Part shown: one piece after another, positions 52,590-62,640 of the stretch | How positions within the stretch are numbered: position 1 is the first letter of the stretch | How the letters are laid out: every line of letters starts with the position of its first letter | Assembly: GCA_036365455.1 (NCBI GenBank) | Contig: JAWQUS010000010.1 | Span: 22,182,501 to 22,246,500 of the forward strand | DNA from: Macrosoma leucophasiata | Lineage: Eukaryota; Arthropoda; Insecta; Lepidoptera; Hedylidae | Reading direction: 5' to 3' | Length of the DNA stretch: 64,000 nucleotides | Position numbers and translations under genes: made by a program | Notes under the pieces: generated by a model | The model's database searches: none | What the model saw: the letters and a program-made list of their open reading frames with translations, nothing else | What the model was told of the DNA's origin: nothing

Positions 52590-52935
52590 CTTCATCATCA
52601 TCATCATCATTTCAGCCAAAATACCACTGCTGAACAAAGGCCTCCCCCAAAGAATGCCACAACGAACGGTCCTGGGCCGCCCTCATCCAGCGATTGCCCG
52701 CGACCTTCACCAGGTCGTCGGTCCATCTTGTGGGAGGCCTGCCTACGCTTCGCTTTCCGGTACGCGGTCGCCACTCGAGAACTGCTCTGCCCCAACGGCC
52801 GTCAGTTCGTCGAGCTATGTGCCCTGCCCACTGCCACTTGAGTCTCGCTATTCGGTGAGCTATGTCGGATCTCTTCATTCCATTGGAAATGCCCAGCATA
52901 TCTCTCTTTATTGCCCTCTGTGTGTAACGTCACGT
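52590..52935 (-). pseudogene. RTE-clade LINE C-terminal fragment
   Basis: The minus frame reads ...RAIKRDMLGISNGMKRSDIA HRIARLKWQWAGHIARRTDG RWGRAVLEWRPRTGKRSVGR PPTRWTDDLVKVAGNRWMRA AQDRSLWHSLGEAFVQQW, then a stop, and a (GAT)n tail at 52,590-52,605. The WQWAGHIARR and RPPTRWTDDL words are characteristic of the C-terminus of RTE-type LINEs in moths. The RT and endonuclease are missing, so it is a dead 5'-truncated copy. The plus-strand frame over it is a shadow. Confidence 0.85.
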
Positions 52936-53186
52936 ATCATTTCCGTACTTATGCTATCACTGGCAATACACAGTGTTCTATAAAATGAGGTACTGCAGCT
53001 CATTCTCTGGCGTATATCTCATTCGTATTGTTTGCAAAGTTGCCATACAGTCGGGAAATCCGGCAGAGTCGGGGTTCTCGCGCCGGGAACTCGACACTTA
53101 TTATATTACGAAAGCGGTCAACAAGCATACAATTTACGGTAACTTTATCTGAATATTGCAGCTTATAAACATCTAGAGATGAACAT
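52936..53186. other. No recognisable feature
   Basis: AT-rich sequence up to the next A repeat. Confidence 0.4.
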
Positions 53187-53452
53187 AAATACTGGAGCTC
53201 GCAGGCGTAGGCACCACCGCATTACATATACTTGCCGCTAAATGGTAGTGTGCAGCACTATCGCGTTTCGGTCAGGTGGTAATGTACGGCCCTGTAATTT
53301 CCGGCAAAGCGGCATAACACCTTAGGCCTCAGAAGTGGTAACGTATCTGCATTTTGACCTCTGGTCTTTGTGTGGGTCTCTATAGGCTGCAGTCATCACT
53401 TAACATCAATGTGAACTGCATGCTAGTTTGTCACTTAAATGACATAAAAAAA
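53187..53452 (+). mobile_element. A-family repeat, near full length
   Basis: Starts at ACTGGAGCTCGCAGGCGTAG (the first ~15 bases of the unit missing) and ends GTTTGTCACTTAAATGACAT AAAAAAATA. Young subfamily. Confidence 0.85.
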
Positions 53453-53494
53453 TATTGGACCTCCCAATATGAAAATTCAGGCATGACAACTGCC

Positions 53495-53610
53495 GATATG
53501 AAGATACATTGTTGGAAAAGATAGTACTGAACAGTACCATTTAGTTGGGTAAAGATTAGGTAATACGGTGGTGCGTACATCCGGAAGTTCCGACACAAAC
53601 TCCTCGAACA
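53495..53610 (-). repeat. Degenerate A-family fragment
   Basis: ATAGTACTGAACAGTACCAT TTAG, GGTAATACGGTGGTGCGTAC and GGAAGTTCCGACACAAACTC are diverged family words in order. Confidence 0.55.
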
Positions 53611-53851
53611 GTTACAAGTTACACGAAACTAATTAATTCATACAATATGAGTCCACCAACCTTTGTAACGTTGTATACACGTACTACGCCGTATCACTTG
53701 TATGGGTGAAGTATTAAATACTTAATATCGGACGTAAGTTACTTTAACGCGGTTTCACGTACGCGACATATACTGTATAATCTATGTACGCGACACCGGC
53801 GCATCGGCATCGCAATAAGGCCTGTTGCGCTCGGCCGGCCGTTATCGCGCT
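53611..53851. other. No gene; left flank of the hAT element
   Basis: Unassigned. The GC-rich GTTGCGCTCGGCCGGCCGTT end continues across the hAT insertion into GTGGTGCCTGAGGTGGGGAT at 56,672, so it is one interrupted host sequence. Confidence 0.45.
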
Positions 53852-56663
53852 CAGGGTTGCCACCTCTGATTTTTCTAAGGCGCCAGATACTGTGTCAAAT
53901 CCCACCAGATTGCAGAAAATTGAAGTAAAAAAAAACCACCAGAATCCACCAAACATAAAAAAATTAAAGTACTTAATAAAAAAGGATTACAGCATGTAAT
54001 CCAAACTAATTATGTGTTTTACTTGCAAAATCGATATTTTGATGACTTACCTAACTTGATCTTTATTGTATAAGGAGTGAAATGAAACTACATGAGTAAA
54101 GTAAGTTAGTTTATCATTCAGTAAACAGAATCAAGACATTTAGATCAAAAAATATAAAAAACAAGTTAAATGTGAAAAGGTCAAAATTCAAGATCATCAT
54201 ATTTTACAAATTCTACGACTTCTTCGTCATCATTTTTATATGTTGATACTCCTGTCGACGACGTCGACGTCGATGCTAAAGATGTAGGTTCTTCTTGGAG
54301 TTTTTTATATGAGTACTTCGTATTTTTGCCAATGGCTGCAATGACATCGCTGGGTAAATCGTAATTGTAGCATTCTACACCAATAACTTTCAACCTGTTT
54401 CTAATAAAAATTATAGCATTTAAAAGTGGCCCAGCCATCTTGTTTCGCAGTCTGTTTTTGACGATGTTCATCACACTAAATATTCTTTCAACGCCTGCAT
54501 TGGAATTAGGTAAAGTTAACGTAGATATGGCGAGGTCAACTAGGTCTCCAAAAACATTAATTTCAGCTGCATTTCTATATTTATCTACCTCTACCCAAAA
54601 TTTTATAACATCGTTTGTATTTTCCCATTGTACAAAACAGATGTTGTGCCACTGGTTCAGTATTTTGTCGATGTCACTAGCACTATAGCCAAGTTCTTTA
54701 GCTAATTCTGAAATTGAGTTATCTTTTCCTTGACATAGAATCGTCTTTGGGTCTAATTTTGACATCAGCTCTAGCACTGTATAATTGGTCGGCAGTCTTT
54801 GTTGAATTTCCTTTGCTAGTTTCACATTAAATGCAATACACCTACGTCTTATAACTGATATAGCATCAGATGTTAATGATGTTTTTTCACTCTCGGACTC
54901 AAAGAGGTATCCCATATATGGGACTGGATTGAGGTGACTCTCAATGTCAATCATCAAAAAGTCTTTGTCAGTGGTAGCAGCATTTGGCAACAGTACCCTG
55001 TTGCAAACTGAACGTAAAAGTGTGATAATCACATTTAATAATTTAAGAGGATTTGCAGTTTCGCTTTCAAAGGTTTTGACAGCAATCTGCACATCATTGA
55101 GTACAGTTTTCAAAAATAGCAAATACAAGTAATTAGATTCGTCCTTGTACATAGAATATAAAATATTTGCAGTATAGCATTGATTGCTCATGAGCCCAAA
55201 ATGTAGAGTCAATTCTTGCCATTGTGACAAAATTCTTTGGACTGCAGGTTCAATGGACAACCAGCGTGTGTCACACACCTGCAAAATTTTTAACGGGGCT
55301 TCCCCACAGTTAATTGTTTCGTATATTTCATGGTATTCGCTCTTACGTTTTGTAGAGTGGGAAAACCAATTGTAGGTTTCTCTAATCAAAAATTCTATAT
55401 TTTTTGGTAAGGTCTGTTCTGACGCATGTGAAACTGCAAGTTGCAAAGAATGACACGTGCATCGTATAAGGATTAAATTTGGTATATCATTTTTAAGAAT
55501 TCTGTACACCCCATTATGGATTCCTGTCATAACTGACGCATTGTCAGTTCCCAATCCAACCATCTTATTTTTTTCTAAGCCATATTTTTGTAAACAAGAT
55601 AGAAGTGCTTCAACAATTCCAGTAGCATCGCTGGTTTTAAGTGGTTCTAGGGCCAAAAACGAAGACACAATTTTTTTTAATTTTCTACTAAAATACCTGA
55701 TCACAATACCAAGTTGCTTGTTCGTACTAATATCGGTTGATTCGTCAATGATGAGACTGTATTTCTGCTGTCCTATGTCCTTAATTAACTCGTCAACGAA
55801 GTGTGGCGCTAAGACATTTTTGATAACTTCGCCACACTTAGTACGATGCATTTTTATATCATTCGTCGCTTTGGAGTCAGAGAAGGCCGATTTCACTAAA
55901 ACTGTTAGATGATCAATACAGGAAACGGAACTGTGTTCAGCAATGTAAAGAGCAAGCATTCCTTCAGCTTTAGAAGATTTTGGGTTTGAAAACTTTTCAG
56001 CGGGTGTAAACTTTATCGACTGATTGGCACATATAATTTGCATTTTTTGTTTGTGTTTTTTTGTTTCAACATGTCTTCTCAAGTCAACTAACTTCGCCAA
56101 TAAATCTGATTTGCAAAAGGTGCAAAACGCCTTCGTATCGTCACCAGGAAAAGGTTTCAGCCAGTTTTTGAATTCTGCTAGTGATTCCCATTCTTTTCTG
56201 TACTTTTGTGTATAATTTTTTTTCTTAATTGGTACTTCCATTACTGGAAATCACTTTCACACTCACACACAGTAATTACTAATCACGATTACGATCACTC
56301 AATTAGACAAGAGAATAATTTACCAGAGATGCACCTTATTAACAAAAATCACCTACATCAAACTTATTCCAGACATAGAATGACAGTAGATAAAACGACG
56401 GCACCTCTGGGATTCCCCGCCTTGGATATACCTATTACATATCGTAATTCTGTCACTATTGACTAGGAAACGGGGAATCCCCGTTCAATACAAAACTCCA
56501 AAATGGTTAGGGATTTCTCTAAAAATTGAGTTGCCAGACCTTACAGTTAAAATCCACCAAAAACCGCTAAATAAAATAAAAACGCTATGTAACGAAAACA
56601 TCCCACTAAGAGCTCTGAAAAAGCACCAGTTCTGGTGGAAAAACCACCAAGGTGGCAACCCTG
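53852..56663 (-). mobile_element. Complete hAT DNA transposon, 2,812 bp
   Basis: Both ends start CAGGGTTGCCACCT (53,852 onward, and inverted up to 56,663), a 14-bp terminal inverted repeat beginning CAG as is usual for hAT. The target ATCGCGCT is duplicated exactly at 53,844-53,851 and 56,664-56,671; 8 bp is the hAT hallmark. The single ORF for transposase occupies most of the interior. ~330 bp lies between the stop and the left end, and ~420 bp between the start and the right end. No disabling change is visible. Confidence 0.95.
54181..56241 (-). CDS. hAT transposase, intact (686 aa)
   Basis: The enzyme would cut out and reinsert the element carrying it, acting on the terminal repeats in the nucleus. 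In order: a BED-type zinc finger (C40, C43, H57, H63); an RNase-H-like core with IIDESTD (D166) and GLGTDNASVM (D233); the hAT CxxH motif C261-T-C-H264; a helical insertion with the conserved-tryptophan region RETYNWF; and the C-terminal dimerisation region with the third acidic residue in SNAGVERIFS (E585). All three catalytic acids are present. Length is typical. The tail (residues ~650-686) is serine/threonine-rich then acidic. One exon, no frameshift or stop. The start ATG at 56,239-56,241 is the first in frame. Host domestication is unlikely since the mobile ends are preserved. Confidence 0.95.
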   Translation of the reverse strand: MEVPIKKKNYTQKYRKEWESLAEFKNWLKPFPGDDTKAFCTFCKSDLLAKLVDLRRHVETKKHKQKMQIICANQSIKFTPAEKFSNPKSSKAEGMLALYIAEHSSVSCIDHLTVLVKSAFSDSKATNDIKMHRTKCGEVIKNVLAPHFVDELIKDIGQQKYSLIIDESTDISTNKQLGIVIRYFSRKLKKIVSSFLALEPLKTSDATGIVEALLSCLQKYGLEKNKMVGLGTDNASVMTGIHNGVYRILKNDIPNLILIRCTCHSLQLAVSHASEQTLPKNIEFLIRETYNWFSHSTKRKSEYHEIYETINCGEAPLKILQVCDTRWLSIEPAVQRILSQWQELTLHFGLMSNQCYTANILYSMYKDESNYLYLLFLKTVLNDVQIAVKTFESETANPLKLLNVIITLLRSVCNRVLLPNAATTDKDFLMIDIESHLNPVPYMGYLFESESEKTSLTSDAISVIRRRCIAFNVKLAKEIQQRLPTNYTVLELMSKLDPKTILCQGKDNSISELAKELGYSASDIDKILNQWHNICFVQWENTNDVIKFWVEVDKYRNAAEINVFGDLVDLAISTLTLPNSNAGVERIFSVMNIVKNRLRNKMAGPLLNAIIFIRNRLKVIGVECYNYDLPSDVIAAIGKNTKYSYKKLQEEPTSLASTSTSSTGVSTYKNDDEEVVEFVKYDDLEF

Positions 56664-56993
56664 ATCGCGCTGTGGTGCCTGAGGTGGGGATGACGCACCA
56701 CTCCCGGCTCCCGGCGATCGACGCGCCACCACACAATTGCGTTATAATTCTTTGATTGCATATTATTATTATGATATTTAATAAGATGTTTTCTATCTAC
56801 TTATATTTTATTTACTTTGGTATTAATCTATTTATTATTGTTTGTACCTACTAGTATGTATTACATTTATCGTTTTATTAAGTATGTTATTTTAATGGCT
56901 TCTTATCTGTTTTATATCCGTATGTACCTTGTATAAGTATTAGTACAATTATCCTTTATTATATATTTGACATCCGTGGTTCACTCACTAAGG
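56664..56993. other. No gene; right flank of the hAT element
   Basis: GC-rich to about 56,735, then AT-rich with no recognised feature. Confidence 0.45.
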
Positions 56994-57058
56994 GTCCTGT
57001 TGAAAACCAGCGTCAGGTACCTTTTATATGAAGGTACCTGACATTTGCTGAACAGGAC
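56994..57058. other. 65-nt hairpin
   Basis: GTCCTGTTGAAAACCAGC...GTCAGGTACCTT pairs with AAGGTACCTGAC...GCTGAACAGGAC. An inner 12-bp perfect stem closes a 7-nt loop (TTATATG), and an outer 7-9 bp stem is separated by a small internal loop. It may be a structured RNA, a pre-miRNA-like fold or a small foldback element. Confidence 0.6.
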
Positions 57059-57273
57059 ACCTTTTTGGCAGCCGTGAGACACATATTACGTGTATAGGTA
57101 TGTATTCATTTTTAGAAAATGTGTTGTCTTTTCTCTGTTACCTGTTACGTTTTATGTCTGTTTTATGTGTCTCGCTGTGTGTCAAATAAATGTTTCTTAT
57201 TATAAACTTGGGTTTAGCTGACAACAAGATTGTTGTTCACTAAGATTTCTCACTTACTTGTTGATTGTTAACA
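57059..57273. other. No recognisable feature
   Basis: Unassigned. Confidence 0.4.
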
Positions 57274-57498
57274 AGGTGTTCCAGAACTCAACGTCAAGCC
57301 GAAACCGGGTGATTTTAACGACAGTAACCGAAAAATGGTTATACGAGTAAAATGACCAAAATTCTGCTTTTTTACAAAACCTTTAAATTTCAAAATATAT
57401 GAAATGGATTTTATTTCTGATTTTTCTCATGGCAGTTAACATCTATCCTTAGTATCCTAACATCCAGTGTCGGCTTGACGTTGAGTTCTGGGACACCT
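57274..57498. mobile_element. 225-bp MITE with 28-bp terminal inverted repeats
   Basis: AGGTGTTCCAGAACTCAACG TCAAGCCG at the left is mirrored by CGGCTTGACGTTGAGTTCTG GGACACCT at the right, with one mismatch. The interior is AT-rich and non-coding. A similar right end (CGGCTTGACGTCGCATTCTG GGACACC) occurs alone at 62,871-62,897. Confidence 0.8.
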
Positions 57499-57934
57499 GT
57501 ATAATACCACTACCTAAGTTCTATACACTAGGCGCGCTTGAGATGACTTTTTGATCGTAATTGCGATGTCCCGATTAGACGGTACGTCACGTCGATTTTC
57601 CAATTAGGACCGGCACGAATAAAAGGGACGTGGTCACGGGAATAACGACTTTATGCGATTGTAATAGATATCAGTGGAGATGACATTGGCATCCACTTTG
57701 TGTTGGATACGATTTTTGTCTGGAAGCGGCTGGATATTTTTTTTTGTTTTAAGCAAGGTTTGTTTTACAAGTATCAAGGTATACATAGCTTCTTTTGTCA
57801 AAAGGGAGGTTTTCAATTCTAGTGATTATAAGTGTCGCTAGGTAGATCAATATACAAGTATGTCATTGATATCTTAAAGTTCTCATTTTATATTTATAAC
57901 TTGCTGCCCAATAGAGTGTAGATCAGTCATAAAA
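57499..57934. other. No recognisable feature
   Basis: A 60-codon minus-strand frame (57,634-57,816) has no motif. Confidence 0.4.
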
Positions 57935-58172
57935 TATGTATGTATGTATGTATCTTCATGCCAGGTCCCTAACGGGGTAGGCAGAGAGTGTAGAGCGCCA
58001 GATATCCCGGTTCTGACAAACCTCTCGTGCCTCGTCTACTTTCATCATTCTCTTCATACATGCACGCCGATTCCTAAGACTTTTGAACACCATCAGACAG
58101 AACTCGACCTATTAGGTCATGGTAGGTCAGTCTTGGTCTTCCTGGGCCACTGCAACCATCCACATTCGCATT
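57935..58172 (-). mobile_element. RTE-like LINE 3' fragment
   Basis: Starts with the (TATG)n tail complement and ATCTTCATGCCAGGTCCCTA. It matches 39,590-39,835 closely, with a small indel (TTTTGAACACCATCAGACAG) that breaks the frame. Only the C-terminal coding end remains. Confidence 0.82.
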
Positions 58173-58375
58173 GTATAAAAACTAAACATAAAATACACAC
58201 ATAAAAATACAGACATAAAATAGTAAAAAATAATGTCCTCATGATATTATTTTCTAAAGTCCAGGTTAAATTAATGGAGAGTGATTTTATTTAAAGGACT
58301 TACTAGAGCTGTAGTAAAAATAACAACGTGTGATAGGCAGCAGCGTCCCGCGATAAAGCTACTGCCACTGCGGTC
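58173..58375. other. No recognisable feature
   Basis: AT-rich spacer. Confidence 0.4.
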
Positions 58376-58575
58376 TCGTTGGTCCAGCGGTGTGAGTTGA
58401 CCGTTTGATTCGAAGGGTCACGGGTTCGATCCCGGCACCGGGACAAATATTTGTATGGCCTACAGATATTTGTTTCGGGTCTGGGTGTTTGTGTATGTGT
58501 TGTTTGTATATAACGGCACCCACGACACAGGTTTTATACCTACTGTGGGGGCTGTGAGTGTACGTGTAGTTAAAA
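58376..58575 (+). mobile_element. SINE B, full length
   Basis: Head TCGTTGGTCCAGCGGTGTGA ... GTCACGGGTTCGATCCCGGC, body GGACAAATATTTGTATGGCC, end TACTGTGGGGGCTGTGAGTG followed by an A run. Confidence 0.88.
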
Positions 58576-59441
58576 AAAAATCCGCCTGCCAAGCGTGGCG
58601 ATTATGGCATACCTATTCTCCCCTAATGACGCACAACGCTGTTGTGGGCGTCTTTGGGAAGGCTTCGTCCATGAGAAATGGGCACATTATGGGTATCCTT
58701 CTTGAAATAAAGCAACGACTATAACTATTTTTCATGAATTTTTGTCAAACAATATTAAAAAACCAAAAACGTTTCCAGTAACCGTACTTACATCCGTGAC
58801 GACGTTACTTTTCACGCGAACCAATTAGCAAAGAGTCGAAGGTAAATTAGGACGAGTGGTGAAGAGAGAATACAAAACGTGGAGCCAATTTCCCGAAGCC
58901 TATGGCTTTCCACTACAATGAAAAACATTCAAAGACATTTAATTGAAAAATGTACCTGTGGTACTTTTTTTCGGAGTTACAGTGTTGGAGATGATTATTT
59001 TGGCTAAGGTAGTTCGTTGATCGTTAGGAAAATGAAGACATAAGTTTTGATTTAGATATTTATATCTAAAATTTATAACCACAATCAATAATTTTGACAC
59101 CGCTGTAATATTGTCTGCTTCAAGTACGGTCAATGTGCACAAAAATTTAAATAAATAAAAAAACTTACGAAAGGAAACATTGAAATTGTTGGTAAGGATT
59201 CCTTTTTAAAATTGTATATATTTTTTAAATATTTTTTTTACGGGATTTTAGAAAGGTTTCAGATTTCTCTATGAGATTTATTTAAAAAGTTTTTTTTTAA
59301 ATTTATTTATTGATCAAAGGTAAATAATATGGGTAAGCAATTGCCATTGTTCAGTGAGACTAGGGAATCGGTGATTTCGCGCCTTTTGGCACGAAAATCC
59401 ATTGTGCGGAAGGCGTAGAGGGGCAGAAATGATAGGCGTCT
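58576..59441. other. No gene recognised
   Basis: 58,580-58,690 (GCCTGCCAAGCGTGGCGATT... GACGCACAACGCTG) looks like part of another interspersed repeat that I cannot name. The remainder is AT-rich. Confidence 0.4.
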
Positions 59442-59690
59442 ATGTTTTTTTTAATATAATGAAGGTGGCAAATAGAATAGAATAGAATCATTTATTGCAG
59501 GCAACTAGGGCCCATATCATACTATAAAAATATGCAAAGTTAAAAATAAAATTATATTAATACTATACATTATAAATAAATCTTAAACACTAACACCGAA
59601 TCACTGGTTTATTTCTGAGGCGTACTACGCCTTCGGGCCAGAAGTCAGAAGTCAAAGGGTGGCAGTTGAGTTGTCACCCCTGAGACCCTC
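59442..59690 (-). repeat. A-family repeat, old subfamily, interrupted by a LINE 3' end
   Basis: TTTTTTTTAATATAATGAAG GTGGCAAAT at the left and TTGTCACCCCTGAGACC at the right belong to one A copy. Between them, 59,471-59,640 (TAGAATAGAATCATTTATTG CAGGCAACTAGGGCCC...) is, on the minus strand, a LINE 3' UTR ending AATAAATGATTCTATTC. Confidence 0.7.
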
Positions 59691-60921
59691 TAATTACAAG
59701 ATCAGTTACATTTTCAAACACATTATCTATTTCCATTACAAGTGTTATCTCTTTGGAAAATTGGATAAAAAATATCAAACGTTTACGTGTTTCATAAACC
59801 AACGAAAACACGACAAAAACAACGAACCAGTCACCGGAAAAACGTTATCTAAGGCCTTTGTGCAGAATTTCGGGCGCCGTGAATCGGGCCGCGGGCGTTC
59901 TCTTGTTTTCCCTCACAATAGATTGAGTGATAGCTTTTACAATACACCTGTCGAAAAAACTCGTGCAGATAACACGCCACTTCAACGTATTAAAGAGAAC
60001 CCAAAAATCTTAACACCCAAGGCATTGCACAATACGAAATAGGGTACACCTTTCTTCAATCGCCACCATAACATTACCTCTCGAACTATTCCCAAGATCC
60101 AGTAATATGGGTCCGGATACGTTGGACGTGGTCCCCGGTCTTGAAGGCCCATCGAGTTCATTATTCTAATTGCTTTTTCATACAACTCAAACGGTTTACT
60201 CTTTCGAGTGCCATTCAGTTTCGTGGAAAGGTGGAAATTAAATTATTTTTTCCCTGAACGCGGATGTTTTTGACGAGATTAATCCGAATAATGGTACCAT
60301 TTCCGCTATTATTTTTTGGAGATTTCTCTCTTGATTCCCTGAAGTATAGCGAAATAAAGTAAATTATTTATTTTGAATGAAAGAAATTTTACTTATTATT
60401 TGCTTTTTAGCGTTGAATTATTGATATACAGAAATGTTTCAGTACTAAGAGTTTCAGTTTTTCAATAACATACACCGTAATGTTTAATCTATTTGCTTTT
60501 AAAGTCTACCAACCAAACATACATTTTGCATTTTCAAACCCAATTATAAATTTTATATCCGCCTCTATTAAGCTACTAATTATCATATTTCATATACAGA
60601 CGTATTCTCATAAACCTGCAATAAATATGGTTTTAAATTAAAACTTTTTGAGACGACGCAATCCAGATGGGAAAGTCTAACTTCTAAGATAGGGTTAGGT
60701 ACTCGTCGAATAACTACCTACGAGGTTTTTTGTAACGTAGGTGTCGTTTTTGACCAAAATTCTATCACATTCTACTACATTATCGCAAATTGTCGAACTG
60801 CGAAGTTCTCATTTATTTATTCTGTTTAGTTTGAGGTAAGAAAATGCAAAGCATAGAGCATTTCCTTACGGGACAACGTCTGCTTCTTAATTTTTCGCGA
60901 GCTGTACTTACGTATAAAATA
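59691..60921. other. No gene recognised
   Basis: The frame at 59,659-60,042 (127 codons) begins inside the A repeat; its second half (NNEPVTGKTLSKAFVQNFGR RESGRGRSLVFPHNRLSDSF...) lies in unique-looking DNA. It has no motif I recognise, so I leave it unnamed. The rest is AT-rich. Confidence 0.35.
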
Positions 60922-61255
60922 CGAGGGTGGATCCAAAAGTTCGTGGCCCAAACTACAAGGAGACATGACATCTTTTTTTTACCGTCATTTGTTAGTATGT
61001 CTTCTATTGATTTACTGTGCGCAGTTTCATTCCGATACTGCACAATATAAATTTTCTGTGATTATTTGTTTGAAGCATTCTGACGCGATTTTCAATAATG
61101 GAGAAAATTGAACATCGTGCAGTCATTAAGTACCTCAATAAAAAAGGCCTGTCACCAAAAGACATCCATCAAGATATGGTGGGCACTTTGGGGGAGTCTG
61201 CTCCATCGTATTCCAGTGTCAAGAAGTGGGTAGGTTTTTTACAAGTTTATCGTAA
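60922..61255 (+). mobile_element. mariner-type element, 5' fragment
   Basis: After a TA, the end CGAGGGTGGATCCAAAAGTT CGTGGCC matches the style of mariner terminal repeats. It is followed by a ~150-bp leader and the start of a transposase ORF at 61,098. Homology stops at about 61,230-61,250; no right end is seen. Confidence 0.75.
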
Positions 61256-61280
61256 TCATCAATTTCTGACTTTTTTTTAA
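61098..61280 (+). pseudogene. mariner transposase N-terminal domain, truncated
   Basis: Residues 1-45 (MEKIEHRAVIKYLNKKGLSP KDIHQDMVGTLGESAPSYSS VKKWV) form the first helix-turn-helix DNA-binding domain typical of mariner/SETMAR transposases: EKIEHRAVIKYL as helix 1 and SPSYSTVKKW-like end. A full protein has roughly 350 residues; here the sequence diverges right after KKW and the frame stops at residue 60. The second HTH and the DD(34)D core are absent. The break occurs at GTGG|GTAGGT, which also looks like a splice donor, but no second exon was found. Confidence 0.8.
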
Positions 61281-61439
61281 CTTGAGATCTTTTACAGACT
61301 GAGGTGACATCTGTTTGACAATAGGTTGGTAGGTTTATTCGCAACTACCTCCATTGATTTTGTAAACTCCTCGGACAGCAATCGGTAAAGCTATCCTGAC
61401 GACCTTATGCGCTTAGCAAAGCATTAAGCAAATTAATTT
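61281..61439. other. No recognisable feature
   Basis: Spacer after the mariner break. Confidence 0.4.
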
Positions 61440-61665
61440 TAGTCTATACTAATATATAATATTCTAAAGTTGAAGAGTTTGTTTGTGTGTTTGTTTGTTT
61501 GCTTGAACGCGCTAATCTCAGGAACTACTTATCCGATTTGAAAAATTATTTCATGTTTAGATAGCCCATTTATTGAGGAAGAAATTATATAACATCACGC
61601 TAAGATGGAGAGGGTAGGTAACGTTGCAACCGCGCGAAGCCGGGGCGGGCTGCTAGTTGATTATA
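61440..61665 (+). repeat. E-family interspersed repeat
   Basis: TATACTAATATATAATATTC, AAGTTGAAGAGTTTGTTTGT, GCTTGAACGCGCTAATCTCA GG and GCGCGAAGCCGGGGCGGGCT GCTAGTT. It is an independent copy of the repeat found in both palindrome arms, here with its own diverged bases. Confidence 0.78.
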
Positions 61666-61697
61666 CAGAGAATACGCTATGTATGTTATAAAGTAAG

Positions 61698-62161
61698 CTT
61701 CTATCTTTTCTCCAGTCCTAAAATTTTGCATATTCAATCAGAAATCCATATCGCACTTCTATCTTTTCTCTAGTCCTAAAATTTTGCATATTCAATCAGA
61801 AATCCATATCGCACTTCTATCTTTTCTCTAGTCCTAAAATTTTGCATATTCAATCAGAAATCCATATCGAACTTCTATCTTTTCTCTAGTCCTAAAATTT
61901 TGCATATTCAATCAGAAATCCATATCGCACTTCTATCTTTTCTCTAGTCCTAAAATTTTGCATATTCAATCAGAAATCCATATCGAACTTCTATCTTTTC
62001 TCTAGTCCTAAAATTTTGCATATTCAATCAGAAATCCATATCGCACTTCTATCTTTTCTCTAGTCCTAAAATTTTGCATATTCAATCAGAAATCCATATC
62101 GAACTTCTATCTTTTCTCTAGTCCTAAAATTTTGCATATTCAATCAGAAATCCATATCGCA
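61698..62161 (+). repeat. 58-bp satellite array, 8 units
   Basis: CTTCTATCTTTTCTC starts at 61,698, 61,756, 61,814, 61,872, 61,930, 61,988, 62,046 and 62,104, an exact 58-bp period. Units are nearly identical. The last bases alternate: CGCAC, CGCAC, CGAAC, CGCAC, CGAAC, CGCAC, CGAAC, CGCAG. From the second unit on this suggests a 116-bp dimer as the amplified unit. No unique spacers, so this is not a CRISPR-like array. Confidence 0.93.
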
Positions 62162-62372
62162 GCTTGCTAACGAGTAGCTGTAAATTAAGTGCAATATAAA
62201 CGTACATTCACTAATGGCGGACACGAGTATTAAATTATTGCACCCCGCGCCGCGCTAGTGTGGGGCAATCACTATCACTGCAATTATATTACGCTTTGCC
62301 AAACAGTTATTTGTAAATAACATGACGTTATTGATATGAGCTATTTGTTTTATATTATTATTTGTTATATAT
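62162..62372. other. No recognisable feature
   Basis: AT-rich with a short GC-rich patch near 62,243-62,262. Confidence 0.4.
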
Positions 62373-62640
62373 TGTTTTATAATTGTATACAATTATTAAG
62401 GGTAAAAGCGAATTCTTTACGATATTCAATAAACTGAAAAGTCTATTATATCGGTTGCCTAACTAGCATAGTTGGTAATAGATGGCGCTGCTGCTACCAT
62501 AAAGCAATGCAATAGATGTGAAGGAAAGATTTGACAAATCGGGCAGGGCTTCAGTAGCTCAATTGGAAGAGCGGCTGGACTAGATTCCCAGTAGGCCGCG
62601 AGTTCGAGTCTCGCCTGAAGTCATTTTCTTTTAATATTAG
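62373..62640 (+). mobile_element. tRNA-bearing retroposon (family T), copy 4
   Basis: Has the same long leader as unit 2 of copy 3 (ATTATTAAGGGTAAAAGCGA, GTCTATTATATCGGTTGCC TAACTAGCAT), the body and the tRNA-like domain at 62,548-62,622 (G-T at the first acceptor pair). The tail is short (ATTTTCTTTTAATATTAG). No target duplication was found and the left edge is uncertain. Confidence 0.75.

Noticed and set aside
52443..52983. Plus-strand frames of 132 and 109 codons
   Set aside because: Antisense shadows of the RTE LINE C-terminus on the minus strand.
54440..56215. Plus-strand frames opposite the hAT transposase
   Set aside because: Antisense shadows of a single intact minus-strand ORF.
59659..60042. 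127-codon frame as a gene
   Set aside because: Starts inside an A repeat; no recognised domain, no splice or start context. Mentioned in the region note only.
61698..62161. CRISPR-like array
   Set aside because: Units are contiguous with no variable spacers, and the genome is eukaryotic; this is a simple satellite.
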